From positions 1 to 64,000 of the forward strand of contig NZ_LQOX01000152.1 in NCBI RefSeq assembly GCF_002102175.1: a stretch of DNA of 64,000 bases, in the 5' to 3' direction. Positions 37,759 to 47,171 of the stretch are shown piece after piece. This stretch comes from Mycobacterium gastri. Lineage in GTDB: Bacteria; Actinomycetota; Actinomycetes; Mycobacteriales; Mycobacteriaceae. The notes beneath the pieces were generated by a model. The model saw only the letters and a list, made by a program, of their open reading frames with translations, searched no databases and was not told the origin of the DNA. How positions within the stretch are numbered: the stretch's first letter is position 1; the number at the start of each line of letters is the position of its first letter. The position numbers were made by a program, and so were the translations under genes.

Positions 37759-38651
37759 GCGCCCGGTCCGATCCAGTCGCCGAACCGCAGACCCGAAATG
37801 CGTTCGTAGGCTTCGATGTAGCGTTCGCGCGTGGCTTCGATGATGGCGGTGGGCAGCGGCGGCGGTGGCTGGTCGCCGCCGCGGTCCCAGCCGGACTCCG
37901 GGCTGGTCAGCCAGTTGCGGACGAACTGCTTGTCGAAGCTGTTCTGCACCACGCCGGGCCGGTATTCGTCGGCCGGCCAGTACCTAGACGAGTCGGGGGT
38001 GAATATCTCGTCGGCCAGCAGCAGGTTTCCGTCGCGGTCGATGCCGAACTCGAACTTGGTGTCGGCGATGATGATCCCCCTCCTCAGGGCGTGGTCGGCG
38101 GCCTGAACGTAGATCTGCAGCGTACGGTCGCGCAGCTGGTTGGCGCGCACGCCACCGACCATCTCGATCACCCGAGCAAACGAGATGTTCTCATCGTGGT
38201 CGCCCAGGGCGGCTTTGGTCGCCGGGGTGAACAGCGGCGCGGCGAACTTGCTGGCCTCGACCAAACCCGGCGGCAGGGCGATCCCGCAGACCTTTCCGGT
38301 TGCCTGGTAGTCGAGCAGACCGGAGCCGGTCAGATAGCCGCGGGCCACGCATTCCACCGGAAGCATCTCCAGTCGGCGCACCACCAGCGCCCGGCCCAGC
38401 ACCTCGTCGGGAATGCGCCGATCATCGGGCGGCCCGGCCAAATGGTTGGCGGAATCGACCAGGCCGAAGAAGAACAGGCTCATCGCCGTCAGGATGCGGC
38501 CCTTGTCCGGGATGGTGCTGTCCAGGACGTAGTCGTACGCCGAGATCCGGTCGGTGGCGACCAGCAGCAGGTGGCCGTCGTCGACGCGGTAGATCTCCCT
38601 GACCTTGCCGCTGGCCAGATGCTGGTAGTCGGACAATGCGGGACGCAACAC
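37755..38651 (-). CDS. purC: Phosphoribosylaminoimidazole-succinocarboxamide (SAICAR) synthase
   Basis: A 298-residue SAICAR synthetase that joins CAIR and aspartate with ATP in purine synthesis. Family blocks: [14 protein letters not shown] at the ATP-binding end, [19 protein letters not shown] and [22 protein letters not shown]. The GTG at 38651 ([10 protein letters not shown]) is chosen to match the family start. It is followed directly by ptrB with an ATGA overlap and diverges from the membrane-protein gene at 38704. Confidence 0.96.
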   Translation of the reverse strand: MLRPALSDYQHLASGKVREIYRVDDGHLLLVATDRISAYDYVLDSTIPDKGRILTAMSLFFFGLVDSANHLAGPPDDRRIPDEVLGRALVVRRLEMLPVECVARGYLTGSGLLDYQATGKVCGIALPPGLVEASKFAAPLFTPATKAALGDHDENISFARVIEMVGGVRANQLRDRTLQIYVQAADHALRRGIIIADTKFEFGIDRDGNLLLADEIFTPDSSRYWPADEYRPGVVQNSFDKQFVRNWLTSPESGWDRGGDQPPPPLPTAIIEATRERYIEAYERISGLRFGDWIGPGA

Positions 38652-38703
38652 CGGGCCAGCCTATCGGTGGGGTCGGGGCGCGCACTGTGCTGGTATCAGT
38701 GCC

Positions 38704-39339
38704 ATGCGATCACGGTTCCTGCCCTACTCGACCAGACCCGTTCGACTGTTCGTCCAGCTGATGAGCGACATCACCGTTGTCGTGTGGACGACGGTCTGGG
38801 TGCTGGTCGGTCTGGCCGTCCACAGCGCCATCTCGACCATCGCCGAGGCCGGCCGCCAAATCGAGAACGGCTCTCAGGGCATTGCCGGCAACTTGGCGTC
38901 GGCGGGTCATGGAGCCCAGCACATCCCGTTGGTGGGTGATGCGGTCAGCAAGCCCATCACCGCCGCCAGCGAGGCCGCGCTCGACATCGCCGGCGCCGGC
39001 CACAGCCTGGACACCACCGCGAGCTGGCTGGCCGTGTTGCTGGCCCTGGCGGTCGCCGCGACGCCGATCCTCGCCGTGGCCATGCCGTGGCTGTTCTTGC
39101 GACTGCGGTTCTTCCGCCGCAAGCTGGCGGTGACCGCGTTGGCCGCCACGGCGGCCGGTCAGCAGCTACTGGCGCTGCGGGCACTGGCGAACCGCTCGCC
39201 GGCGAAACTGGCCGCCGTCAGCGCGGATCCGGTCGGCGGTTGGCGCCGTGAGGATCCCGCCACCATCCGGGGCCTGGCCGCACTCGAGCTGCGAGCGGCC
39301 GGAATCAGGCTGCGAACGCCCAGCACGTATCACCGGTGA
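38704..39339 (+). CDS. Two-helix membrane protein (Rv0779c homologue)
   Basis: A 211-residue protein with a hydrophobic helix near residues 22-45 (VVVWTTVWVLVGLAVHSAI), an Ala/Gly-rich extracytoplasmic stretch, a second helix near 105-130 (AVLLALAVAATPILAVAMPWLF) and a basic cytoplasmic tail. No catalytic motif. Position and length fit M. tuberculosis Rv0779c, a conserved membrane protein of unknown function. It diverges from purC with 52 bp between starts. Confidence 0.86.
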   Translation: MRSRFLPYSTRPVRLFVQLMSDITVVVWTTVWVLVGLAVHSAISTIAEAGRQIENGSQGIAGNLASAGHGAQHIPLVGDAVSKPITAASEAALDIAGAGHSLDTTASWLAVLLALAVAATPILAVAMPWLFLRLRFFRRKLAVTALAATAAGQQLLALRALANRSPAKLAAVSADPVGGWRREDPATIRGLAALELRAAGIRLRTPSTYHR

Positions 39340-39351
39340 TACACTTCCCCC

Positions 39352-39588
39352 ATGGACTCGGTGACGGTGCGGGATTTGCGGAACCGCGGGGGCGAAGTAC
39401 TTCGCCGCGTGGAGCGCGGTGAGCGCATCGTCGTCACCCGTGACGGCATCCCCGTGGCCGAACTGCGCCCCCTTCCCCGTCCCAGCCTCGGCCCAGCCGA
39501 ACTCATTCGCCGGCGCAAGCACCTCCCGAGGGTGGATCCCGACGGGTTTCGCCGGGACGTTGACGCCTTGATCGATCCGTCGCTGTGA
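39352..39588 (+). CDS. vapB: Type II antitoxin, Phd/YefM-like
   Basis: A 78-residue antitoxin: the N-terminal dimerisation/DNA-binding fold VTVRDLRNRGGEVLRRVERGER with the IVVTRDGIPVAEL hairpin is characteristic of Phd/YefM-type antitoxins that pair with PIN toxins. The C-terminal half would wrap the toxin. Its stop overlaps the toxin start (GTGA). It would repress its own operon together with the toxin. I recall no toxin-antitoxin pair at this place in M. tuberculosis. Confidence 0.87.
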   Translation: MDSVTVRDLRNRGGEVLRRVERGERIVVTRDGIPVAELRPLPRPSLGPAELIRRRKHLPRVDPDGFRRDVDALIDPSL

Positions 39589-40016
39589 GGGACGACGACG
39601 CTGCTGCGCGCGGCATGCTGGACACTTCCACCGTGATTCTGCTGGGCGAAATCGGGGACCCGGCAAGCCTTCCCGACGAATCGGTCATCAGTGCGATCAC
39701 CCTGGCGGAGTTATCCGTCGGTCCACACGTTGCCCGCAACGACGATGAACGCGCGGCGCGCCAGCAACATCTACAGCAGGCTGAGGCCGACTTCGAAGTG
39801 CTGCCGTTCGATGCCGAGTGCGCCCGGGCCTTCGGCGGGGTTGCCGCAGCGCTTCGCGCATCCGGTCGAAAACCGGCAGCACGCGCCTATGATGCCTTGA
39901 TTGCTGCCAGCGCGATCGCTCATGATGTCGCGCTGTACACGTGCAACCCGGACGACCTCACCGGAATCCCACGACTGCGGTTGCGCGCCGTCGCTCACCC
40001 GAACCCACCGCGTTGA
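39585..40016 (+). CDS. vapC: PIN-domain toxin, VapC-type ribonuclease
   Basis: A PIN-domain RNase of up to 143 residues. The acidic metal-binding residues are in MLDTSTVIL (first Asp), ITLAELSVG (Glu), ARAYDALIAA (Asp) and CNPDDLTGI (Asp). VapC toxins cut tRNAs or rRNA when freed from the antitoxin. The GTG at 39585 overlaps the antitoxin stop; an ATG at 39615 would begin exactly at MLDTS and is an alternative start. Confidence 0.9.
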   Translation: MRDDDAAARGMLDTSTVILLGEIGDPASLPDESVISAITLAELSVGPHVARNDDERAARQQHLQQAEADFEVLPFDAECARAFGGVAAALRASGRKPAARAYDALIAASAIAHDVALYTCNPDDLTGIPRLRLRAVAHPNPPR

Positions 40017-40035
40017 GCCGAGCTACTCGGAACTT

Positions 40036-40269
40036 TCACGGGTGCCGAACGCACGGAGCACACCGGCGACGGCCACGATCAGCCGCGCCGCCACGGCGAC
40101 CCAAAAGAACACCAACGACGACAACAGCGCCACCAAATGCCAGAACACCCAATGTGTTTCTGATCCGGCCGTATTGGTGCTTACCCGCCGCGATCGACAG
40201 GATGCCGGTGGCCATCACCGCGGCGAACGAATCGGGTGACGGCTCCAGGTCGCCGCGCCGGATTCTCAC
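40036..40269 (-). pseudogene. N-terminal fragment of a TDT/TehA-like transporter
   Basis: The 77-codon frame contains PDSFAAVMATGILSIAAGKH followed by a hydrophobic helix, which matches the first 55 or so residues of tellurite-resistance/dicarboxylate (TDT) exporters, normally about 320-380 residues. The sequence then turns Arg-rich and stops, so only the first helices remain. It sits between the toxin gene and cyp126, a usual place for decayed insertions. No full-length copy is in the window. Confidence 0.6.
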
Positions 40270-40310
40270 CGCAGCCGGCCAACACCTGCAACGGTCCTCA
40301 TCTATTGTCC

Positions 40311-41576
40311 TCAGTCAGTCGATAATTCGACGACCAAATGCCGGATGCCGGTGTGCCGGTTGCTGCGAGTCCATTCGACCGGCCGCACCACGCGCACGTC
40401 GGCGAACCGCGAGAGCAGCTCCTCGAACAGCACCCGCAGTTCCAGCCGAGCCAGATTGGCTCCCAGGCAGTAGTGCACACCTTGGCCGAACCCCAAGTGC
40501 GGATTGGGCTTTCGGGTGATGTCGAACTCGTCGGCGTGGTGGAACACGGCGGCGTCGCGGTTGGCCGAGCCCTCCCAGATCTGTACCTTCTGCCCCGCCC
40601 GGATCGAGTGTCCGCCCAGAGTGACATCGCGGGTGGCGGTGCGCCGCTTGGACGGCGACGGCGACGTCCAGCGAACCATCTCCTCGACCGCCGTCGGCAA
40701 CATATCGAGATCGTTACGCAGCGCCCGCAATTGCTCGGGATGTTCGGCCAGTGCCAGCAACCCGCCGCCCACCGCGTTGCGGGTCGTCTCCGCGCCGGCG
40801 CTGAACAACAGGCTGAAGAACAGATACAGCTCCAGATCCGAGAGGGCCGGCGCGTTTTGGTCGTCGAGCATCGCGTTCGCGACGACGGACAGCATGTCGT
40901 CGGTGGGGTCGGCGCGCTTCGACGCGATCAATTGCTGACCGTAGGCGTACATCCGCGACCCCGCCTGCGCGGCTTCTTCGGAAACCGACACCGGCGACAG
41001 CGGGGACAGGGACGCCTTGCGCGAGCCGCCGAAGTCGAACTGCGGCTCGATCGCCTCGAACAGCCAATGTCGTTCGGATTCGGGCACTCCCAGCAGAATG
41101 CAGATCATCTGCATCGGCAGTTCGGCGGCGATGTCGACCAGGAAATCGACCGGCTCGCCCGGCTGCACCGCGTCCAGCAGCCGGCGCGCCCGGGCCCGCA
41201 GGTCGTCCTCGACGCGGCGGATCATCCGCGGCGTCAGCCCGGAGCTGACCAGCCGGCGAATCTGGGCGTGCCGCGGGTCGTCCATCATGTTGAGCACCTG
41301 GCCGGCGATGGCCAAGTCCTGCAGCAGCGTGCCGCCGAACGGTCGTCCGCCACCGGTCACCGACGAGTAAGTTACCGGATCCTTCAGTACCGCAAGGGTT
41401 TCCGGGTACGTGGCGACGGACCAGAAGCCCTCGCCGTCCGGGGTGTTGTCGGTCGGCTGGTGCCAGTACACCGGCGCTTCCCGACGATGGACGGCGAAGA
41501 GGTCGTGCGGGAATCCGTTGGCGAAGTTGTCCAGGTCGGTGAAGTCGATGCTCGAGAGCGCGCCCGCGAGAGTCAT
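40311..41576 (-). CDS. cyp126: Cytochrome P450 126
   Basis: A 421-residue soluble P450 very close to M. tuberculosis CYP126 (Rv0778). The I-helix oxygen-binding motif is [10 protein letters not shown], the ExxR motif lies in [11 protein letters not shown] with its partner Arg region, and the heme-thiolate Cys is in [17 protein letters not shown]. The physiological substrate is unknown. The start overlaps the purB stop (ATGA), so it is coupled to purB translation. Confidence 0.95.
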   Translation of the reverse strand: MTLAGALSSIDFTDLDNFANGFPHDLFAVHRREAPVYWHQPTDNTPDGEGFWSVATYPETLAVLKDPVTYSSVTGGGRPFGGTLLQDLAIAGQVLNMMDDPRHAQIRRLVSSGLTPRMIRRVEDDLRARARRLLDAVQPGEPVDFLVDIAAELPMQMICILLGVPESERHWLFEAIEPQFDFGGSRKASLSPLSPVSVSEEAAQAGSRMYAYGQQLIASKRADPTDDMLSVVANAMLDDQNAPALSDLELYLFFSLLFSAGAETTRNAVGGGLLALAEHPEQLRALRNDLDMLPTAVEEMVRWTSPSPSKRRTATRDVTLGGHSIRAGQKVQIWEGSANRDAAVFHHADEFDITRKPNPHLGFGQGVHYCLGANLARLELRVLFEELLSRFADVRVVRPVEWTRSNRHTGIRHLVVELSTD

Positions 41577-43009
41577 AGGATTGCTCCTGGTGTGTACTTA
41601 GCGGCTTCCGGGTAGCGGCCTATCAGCGTGTCCACCATCGCGACCACCTCGTCGACCTGGTCGGCGGCGGCTCCGGTGAACGCCTTGCGGTCGGCCAGGG
41701 CGGCGTCCAGCGCCGCGCGGTCCAGGGGCAGCCGCGGGTCGGCGGCCAACCGGTCCAGCAGGTCGGGCTCGGCGCCCTCGCGCATGGCCAGCGCGGTGGC
41801 CACCGCGTGCTCGCGAATCACGTGGTGCGCACTCTCGCGGCCCATACCCGCACGCACCGCCGCGATCAACACCTTGGTGGTGGCCAAAAACGGTAGGTAG
41901 CGATCCAGCTCCCGCTGGATCACCCGCGGGTAGGCGCCGAATTCGTCGAGCACCGTCAGAAATGTCTCCAGTTGTCCGTCGATGGCAAAGAAGCTGTCCG
42001 GCAAGGCGACTCGGCGCACCACCGAGCAGAAGACGTCGCCCTCGTTCCACTGCGCTCCGGCCAGTTCGGCAGCCATCGAGGCGTACCCGCGCAGCACCAC
42101 CTGCAAGCCGTTGACCCGTTCGCAACTGCGGGTGTTCATCTTGTGCGGCATCGCCGACGAGCCGACTTGCCCCGGTGCAAAGCCTTCGGTGACCAGCTCG
42201 TGCCCGGCCATCAGCCGGATGGTGTGGGCCAGCGACGACGGTCCCGCGCCGAGCTGCACCAGCGCGGACACCACGTCGTGGTCCAACGAACGCGGATACA
42301 CCTGCCCGACGCTGGTCAAAACCGTTGAGAAGCCCAGGAAGTCAGCGACGAGGCGTTCCAGTCGGGCCAGTTTGGCCCGGCCTTCTTTCCCGCCTTCTTT
42401 CCCGCCGCCGAGCAGGTCGAGCATGTCCTGCGCGGTGCCCATCGGGCCTTTGATGCCCCGCAGTGGGTAGCGGTCGATCAGCTCTCGCAGCCTGGCCAAG
42501 GCGATGAGCGTTTCCTGTGCCGCCGAGGCGAAACGCTTGCCCAAGGTGGTGGCCTGGGCGGCGACATTGTGGCTGCGCCCGGTCATCACCAGCTCGCGAT
42601 AGGCCACCGCCCGTTCGGCCAGCCGGGCCACCACCGCCACGCCGTGGGAGAAAACCAGCTCCAGCGACTGCCGGATCTGCAGCTGCTCGACGTTCTCGGT
42701 CAGATCCCGGCTGGTCATGCCCTTGTGCACGTGCTGGTGACCGGCGCGGCCATTGAATTCCTCGATGCGGGCCTTGACGTCGTGGCGCAGCACCCGCTCC
42801 CGGGCCGCGATCGAGTCCAGGTCTACGTCGTCGAGCACCCGCTCATAGTCGGCGATCGCCTCCTGCGGAACCGCCACCCCCAGTTCGGCTTGTGCCCGCA
42901 GCACCGCCAGCCATAGCCGCCGCTCGGCGACCACCTTGGCTTGCGGCGACCAGATCGCGACCATCTCGGCGCTGGCGTACCGGGAGGCCAGCACGTTCGG
43001 AATGCCCAC
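41573..43009 (-). CDS. purB: Adenylosuccinate lyase
   Basis: A 478-residue lyase acting twice in purine synthesis (SAICAR to AICAR, adenylosuccinate to AMP). Signature: [17 protein letters not shown], with the flexible catalytic loop, and the His of [17 protein letters not shown]. Compared with the roughly 472 residues I recall for M. tuberculosis, there is a small duplicated unit GGKEGGKEG around residue 205, arising from a tandem 12-bp repeat near 42386-42410. It should be functional. It is followed by cyp126 with overlap. Confidence 0.96.
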   Translation of the reverse strand: MGIPNVLASRYASAEMVAIWSPQAKVVAERRLWLAVLRAQAELGVAVPQEAIADYERVLDDVDLDSIAARERVLRHDVKARIEEFNGRAGHQHVHKGMTSRDLTENVEQLQIRQSLELVFSHGVAVVARLAERAVAYRELVMTGRSHNVAAQATTLGKRFASAAQETLIALARLRELIDRYPLRGIKGPMGTAQDMLDLLGGGKEGGKEGRAKLARLERLVADFLGFSTVLTSVGQVYPRSLDHDVVSALVQLGAGPSSLAHTIRLMAGHELVTEGFAPGQVGSSAMPHKMNTRSCERVNGLQVVLRGYASMAAELAGAQWNEGDVFCSVVRRVALPDSFFAIDGQLETFLTVLDEFGAYPRVIQRELDRYLPFLATTKVLIAAVRAGMGRESAHHVIREHAVATALAMREGAEPDLLDRLAADPRLPLDRAALDAALADRKAFTGAAADQVDEVVAMVDTLIGRYPEAAKYTPGAIL

Positions 43010-43075
43010 GAAGACACAGCTTACGGTCGGACGCGGTCAGATCGCGCGGACTCCCGTCGGCCGTACCCTTGGCGA

Positions 43076-44020
43076 ATGTACTTCGCCGGCGTCGATCTGG
43101 CCTGGGCCACTCGCAACCCGACCGGTGTGGCAGTACTCGACGCCGACGGTGTTCTGGTGCACGTCTGCGCTGCCCGTGACGACGCATCGGTGCTGGCGGC
43201 GTTGCGGCCGTACACGGCCGGCCCCTGCCGGGTCGCGTTCGACGCGCCGCTGGTGGTGACCAACCCGTCCGGTCAGCGGCCGGCCGAGACCGCACTCAAC
43301 CGCGACTTCCGCGCGTTCGAGGCTGGTGCGTATCCGGCGAATACCGGAAAACCCGAGTTCGCCGACGGCCCGCGCGCGGCACGGCTAGCCGGTGCGCTGG
43401 GCCTGGATATGGATCCGTTCTCGGCGGGTCCACGGCGGGCCATCGAGGTCTACCCGCATGCGGCGACGGTGGCGCTGTTCCGGCTGTCCCGCACGCTGAA
43501 GTACAAGGCCAAGCCCGGCCGCGGTGTCGAAGGGCTCAAATCGGAGTTGCTGCGATTGATGGACGGCATCGAGGGACTCGAAAACACGCACCCGCCGCTG
43601 CGAGTGACCGGTCATGGCGACTGGCTCTGGTTGCGCCGGCAGGTGCACGCCGCCCGGCGCAAGTGCGAACTGCGCCGCGCCGAAGACCCGATCGACGCCG
43701 TCGTCTGCGCCTACGTCGCGCTGTACGCCGAGCGCCGCCCCTCCGACATCACGATCTACGGAGATTTCGCAACCGGGTACATCGTCACGCCGACGTTGCC
43801 CGCGGAACTACACCCGGATCGGCCGTTGGTCGACGGGCGCAAGCACCTCGATGAGGTCGACCACGGTTGTCAGGGCGGCGTTGCGTGCATCCCGCCCCTC
43901 GACCAGCGCGGAGACCACCGAACCGTCGACCGCGCAGATCAGGGTGCACACCAGTTCGATGCGCACGGACCGGCCGGATCGCTCGATGGCCTCCGCGACC
44001 GCCTCAGCGCGCTGGCGTAG
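43076..44020 (+). CDS. DUF429 family protein with C-terminal extension (Rv0776c homologue)
   Basis: A DUF429 protein (RNase H-like fold) starting MYFAGVDLAWATRNPTGVAVL, with VAFDAPLVV and AEDPIDAVVCAYVAL near residue 220, which contain the acidic residues of the family. M. tuberculosis Rv0776c is about 259 residues, whereas this frame has 314. The extra 55 residues or so are low-quality sequence antisense to the 3' end of the TetR gene (213-bp overlap), so the ancestral stop seems to have been lost. The function of the family is unknown. It diverges from purB by 66 bp. Confidence 0.83.
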   Translation: MYFAGVDLAWATRNPTGVAVLDADGVLVHVCAARDDASVLAALRPYTAGPCRVAFDAPLVVTNPSGQRPAETALNRDFRAFEAGAYPANTGKPEFADGPRAARLAGALGLDMDPFSAGPRRAIEVYPHAATVALFRLSRTLKYKAKPGRGVEGLKSELLRLMDGIEGLENTHPPLRVTGHGDWLWLRRQVHAARRKCELRRAEDPIDAVVCAYVALYAERRPSDITIYGDFATGYIVTPTLPAELHPDRPLVDGRKHLDEVDHGCQGGVACIPPLDQRGDHRTVDRADQGAHQFDAHGPAGSLDGLRDRLSALA

Positions 44021-44425
44021 GTTGCGGCGCATGCTTTCCCGCAACGCGGGCAGGCGGGTGCAGGCGATATGTCGCTCGTATCGCGATATCAGCTGTTCGG
44101 CGAGCCCCGAGCCGTCGACGTCCCCCACAAGGAGGTCGACCAGCACTTCACCGGTGGTCTCGGGTCCCCGGCGCCGCCGCGGCAGCGCGTTGACCCGGGC
44201 CCGTAACTGCGCCACCTCGATCATCCCGATGTGTTCGACCGCACGGGCGATCAAATCGTCAAGGGACGAAAAGTAGTAGGTGGTAGAGGCCAACGGCAGG
44301 CCGGCGCGCCGGGCAACGGCCCGGTGGCGCACTGCTTCGAATCCACCCTCGCCAAGCAGCTCGGCGGCGGCGCTTACCAACGCATACCGCCGACGTTCTC
44401 CTTTTGGAGTAACTGCTGCCGTCAC
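43808..44425 (-). CDS. TetR-family regulator (Rv0775 homologue)
   Basis: A 205-residue regulator starting at GTG 44425 (VTAAVTPKGERRRYALV). The helix-turn-helix is HRAVARRAGLPLASTTYYFSSLDDLI (about residues 32-57); the C-terminal helices form the ligand domain. It diverges from the Tat-exported esterase gene with 61 bp between starts and may control it and ggtB. The upstream part of the open frame overlaps the esterase and was rejected. Its 3' end is overlapped by the DUF429 gene. Confidence 0.92.
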   Translation of the reverse strand: MTAAVTPKGERRRYALVSAAAELLGEGGFEAVRHRAVARRAGLPLASTTYYFSSLDDLIARAVEHIGMIEVAQLRARVNALPRRRRGPETTGEVLVDLLVGDVDGSGLAEQLISRYERHIACTRLPALRESMRRNLRQRAEAVAEAIERSGRSVRIELVCTLICAVDGSVVSALVEGRDARNAALTTVVDLIEVLAPVDQRPIRV

Positions 44426-44486
44426 GCCCACCCATGCTGCCAGTGAAATTGGTACTGCATTGCTATTTTCGCTAAACGGCCATGGC

Positions 44487-45398
44487 ATGATGACCCGCAT
44501 GCCGGACTTAAGTCGCCGCGCCGTCCTCGGTCTTGGCGCCAGTGCGACGCTTGGCGCGGGCGGCGTATTCGCACTCGACATGCTGTTGCAGCCACGGACT
44601 TCGCATGCCACACCGGCGCCGGCGATTGGCACAAACGTTCCGTTGGCGCCGATACGGCCGCTCGATCCACCGCCGCCGGCTCAGGCCGCGCCGACGATGA
44701 CGACCGGCTCGTTCGTGTCGGCGGCCCGCGGGGGCATATCGACGAACTGGGCGATCGCCCGTCCGCCGGGCCAAACCAAGCCGCTGCGGCCGGTGATCGC
44801 ACTGCACGGCAAGGGCAGCGACACCGCTACCGTGATGGCCGGCGGCGTCGAACAGGGCCTGGCGCAGGCGGTCAACGCCGGGCTACCGCCGTTTGCTGTG
44901 GTCGCGATCGACGGCGGCGGCAGTTACTGGCACAAGCGGGCTTCTGGCGAGGATTCCGGGGCCATGGTGCTGGGCGAGCTCCTCCCGCTGCTGGACACCC
45001 AGAACCTGGACACCTCGCGGGTGGTGTTTCTGGGCTGGTCGATGGGCGGTTACGGGGCGTTGCTGCTCGGCGGCCGGCTCGGGCCGGCCCGGACAGCGGC
45101 GATCTGCGCGGTGAGCCCGGCGCTGTGGTTGTCGGCCGGCGCGGCTGCACCGGGCGCGTTCGACGGAGCCGACGACTTTGCGGCGAACTCGGTGTTCGGC
45201 ATGCCCGCGCTGGGTTCCATTCCGATCCGGGTGGATTGCGGCGATAGCGATCCCTTTTATGCGGTGACCAAACAGTTCATCGCTCAACTGCCGAATCCAC
45301 CGGCGGGCGGCTTCTCTCCAGGCGGGCACAACGGCGGGTTTTGGAGCTCGCAGCTGCCCGCCGAGCTGACCTGGATGGCGCCGTTGCTGACGGCGTGA
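44487..45398 (+). CDS. Tat-exported esterase (Rv0774c homologue)
   Basis: A 303-residue alpha/beta hydrolase. The N-terminus has a twin-arginine signal, DLSRRAVLGLGASATLGAGG, followed by a Pro-rich linker, so it is exported folded. The nucleophile elbow is FLGWSMGGYGALLLGG; the oxyanion His-Gly is in VIALHGKGSD, and the catalytic His is probably in SPGGHNGGFW. M. tuberculosis Rv0774c is an iron-stress-induced esterase of the cell wall. Three nearby ATGs (44487, 44490, 44499) are possible starts. It lies 25 bp upstream of ggtB on the same strand. Confidence 0.9.
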   Translation: MMTRMPDLSRRAVLGLGASATLGAGGVFALDMLLQPRTSHATPAPAIGTNVPLAPIRPLDPPPPAQAAPTMTTGSFVSAARGGISTNWAIARPPGQTKPLRPVIALHGKGSDTATVMAGGVEQGLAQAVNAGLPPFAVVAIDGGGSYWHKRASGEDSGAMVLGELLPLLDTQNLDTSRVVFLGWSMGGYGALLLGGRLGPARTAAICAVSPALWLSAGAAAPGAFDGADDFAANSVFGMPALGSIPIRVDCGDSDPFYAVTKQFIAQLPNPPAGGFSPGGHNGGFWSSQLPAELTWMAPLLTA

Positions 45399-45423
45399 CC
45401 GCCGGGCATGCGAGGATCGCCCG

Positions 45424-47013
45424 GTGAATCCGTTCGGTTGGAGCTTCCCCTACGCCTGGCCGCGAATGCCGATCCTGGGCCGAAACGTCGTCGCCACTTC
45501 ACAGCCGCTCGCCGCCCAGGCCGGCCTGCGGATGCTCGCCGAAGGGGGCAACGCGGTCGACGCGGCTATCGCCACCGCCATCACCCTGACACTGGTGGAA
45601 CCGGTGTCCAACGGCATCGGCTCCGATGCGTTCGCCGTCGTGTGGGACGGCGCGCGGTTGCACGGGCTGAACGCCTCCGGCCGGTCACCCGCGGCGTGGA
45701 CACCGGAATACTTCGGCGGCAACGGCGTTCCCGCGCTCGGCTGGAATTCGGTGACGGTGCCGGGCGCCGTGTCGGCCTGGACCGAACTGCACGCCGAGTT
45801 CGGCAACCTGCCGTTCGAAAGAGTTTTTGAGCCGGCTATCTCTTACGGCCGCAAGGGGTTTCCGGTGTCACCGACCGTTGCCGCGCAATGGGAGGCCCAG
45901 GTACCCCTGTTCGCGTCACAGCCCGGGTTCGCCGAGGCGTACCTGCCGGGCGGCCGCGCGCCGAAACCCGGCGAGCTGTTCAGGTTTCCAGCCCATGCGG
46001 ACACCCTGGAGAAGATCGCCGCCAGCCATGGTGAGGCGTTCTACCGGGGAGAGCTGGCCGAAAAGCTCGAAGCGCACGCCAAAGCCAACGGCGCTGCGAT
46101 GCGAGTCAGCGACCTGGCCGCCCATCGCAGCGACTGGGTGGACACCATCACCGGAACATACCGCGGCTACACCATTCACGAGTTGCCGCCCAACGGCCAG
46201 GGCGTCGTCGCCCTGATCGCGCTCGGAATCCTCGAGCAGTTCGATATGGCTTCGCTGCCAGTCGATTCCGCGGACAGCGTGCATCTGCAGATCGAGGCGC
46301 TCAAGCTCGCATTCGCCGATGCGCAGGCGTATGTCGCCGACATCGACCACATGCCGCTGCTTCCGGAGCACCTGCTCGACGAACAGTACTTGCGGGGGCG
46401 CGCCGCGCTGATCGATCTCGAACACGCCAAGCCGGCGTCGGCTGGAAGCCCAAGGGGCGGCACCGTTTATCTCACCGCCGCAGATGCCTCCGGGATGATG
46501 GTGTCGATGATCCAGTCGAACTACCTGGGCTTCGGGTCCGGAGTGGTGGTGCCGGGAACCGGAATCTCACTGCAGAATCGCGGCTCGGGTTTTGTTGCGA
46601 CGCAAGGTCATCCGAACCAGGTCGGGCCGGGCAAGCGGCCTTTCCACACCATCATTCCGGGGTTCGTGACCAAGGACGGCGCTCCGGTGCTGAGTTTCGG
46701 CGTGATGGGTGGCCAGATGCAACCACAGGGCCACGTGCAGGTGCTGGTCCGCATCGCCGACTACGGTCAGAACCCCCAGACGGCGTGCGACGGCCCTCGA
46801 TTCCGGTTTGTGCAGGGACTGCAGGTCTGCTGCGAAAACGGTTTTCCGCCGGCAACACTCGACGACTTGCGTGGGCGCGGGCACGATCTGGTCACGGTGG
46901 ACGACTACAACCAGTTCGGCAGCTGCCAGGCGATCTGGCGTCTCCAGAACGGATACGACGGATATGTCGCGGCCAGTGACCCGCGCCGCGACGGTCAAGC
47001 TGTGGCTTTCTGA
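45424..47013 (+). CDS. ggtB: Gamma-glutamyltransferase (Ntn hydrolase)
   Basis: A 529-residue gamma-glutamyltranspeptidase-family protein, close to M. tuberculosis GgtB (Rv0773c). The self-processing Thr is Thr347 in GGTVYLTAADASG, which would become the N-terminus of the small subunit. ASGRSPAAWTPEYF and GPGKRPFHTIIPGF are family blocks. No signal peptide is evident, unlike the periplasmic E. coli enzyme, so it may be cytosolic. Such proteins can also be acylases; the substrate is not certain. GTG start at 45424, 25 bp after the esterase. Confidence 0.93.
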   Translation: MNPFGWSFPYAWPRMPILGRNVVATSQPLAAQAGLRMLAEGGNAVDAAIATAITLTLVEPVSNGIGSDAFAVVWDGARLHGLNASGRSPAAWTPEYFGGNGVPALGWNSVTVPGAVSAWTELHAEFGNLPFERVFEPAISYGRKGFPVSPTVAAQWEAQVPLFASQPGFAEAYLPGGRAPKPGELFRFPAHADTLEKIAASHGEAFYRGELAEKLEAHAKANGAAMRVSDLAAHRSDWVDTITGTYRGYTIHELPPNGQGVVALIALGILEQFDMASLPVDSADSVHLQIEALKLAFADAQAYVADIDHMPLLPEHLLDEQYLRGRAALIDLEHAKPASAGSPRGGTVYLTAADASGMMVSMIQSNYLGFGSGVVVPGTGISLQNRGSGFVATQGHPNQVGPGKRPFHTIIPGFVTKDGAPVLSFGVMGGQMQPQGHVQVLVRIADYGQNPQTACDGPRFRFVQGLQVCCENGFPPATLDDLRGRGHDLVTVDDYNQFGSCQAIWRLQNGYDGYVAASDPRRDGQAVAF

Positions 47014-47171
47014 CCCGTGGCCTGCACCGAAGTGCCCGGTATTCTCTTAGACCGAAGATGAACGAGAGGTAAACTCATAGAAAACCTAGGGTGGCCTCAC
47101 GGTAAAGCACTGGGTAATATCAGTCCCAGCTAATCGCAAACTGCGCTGAGAATGTACTCAGCATTCCGGTA

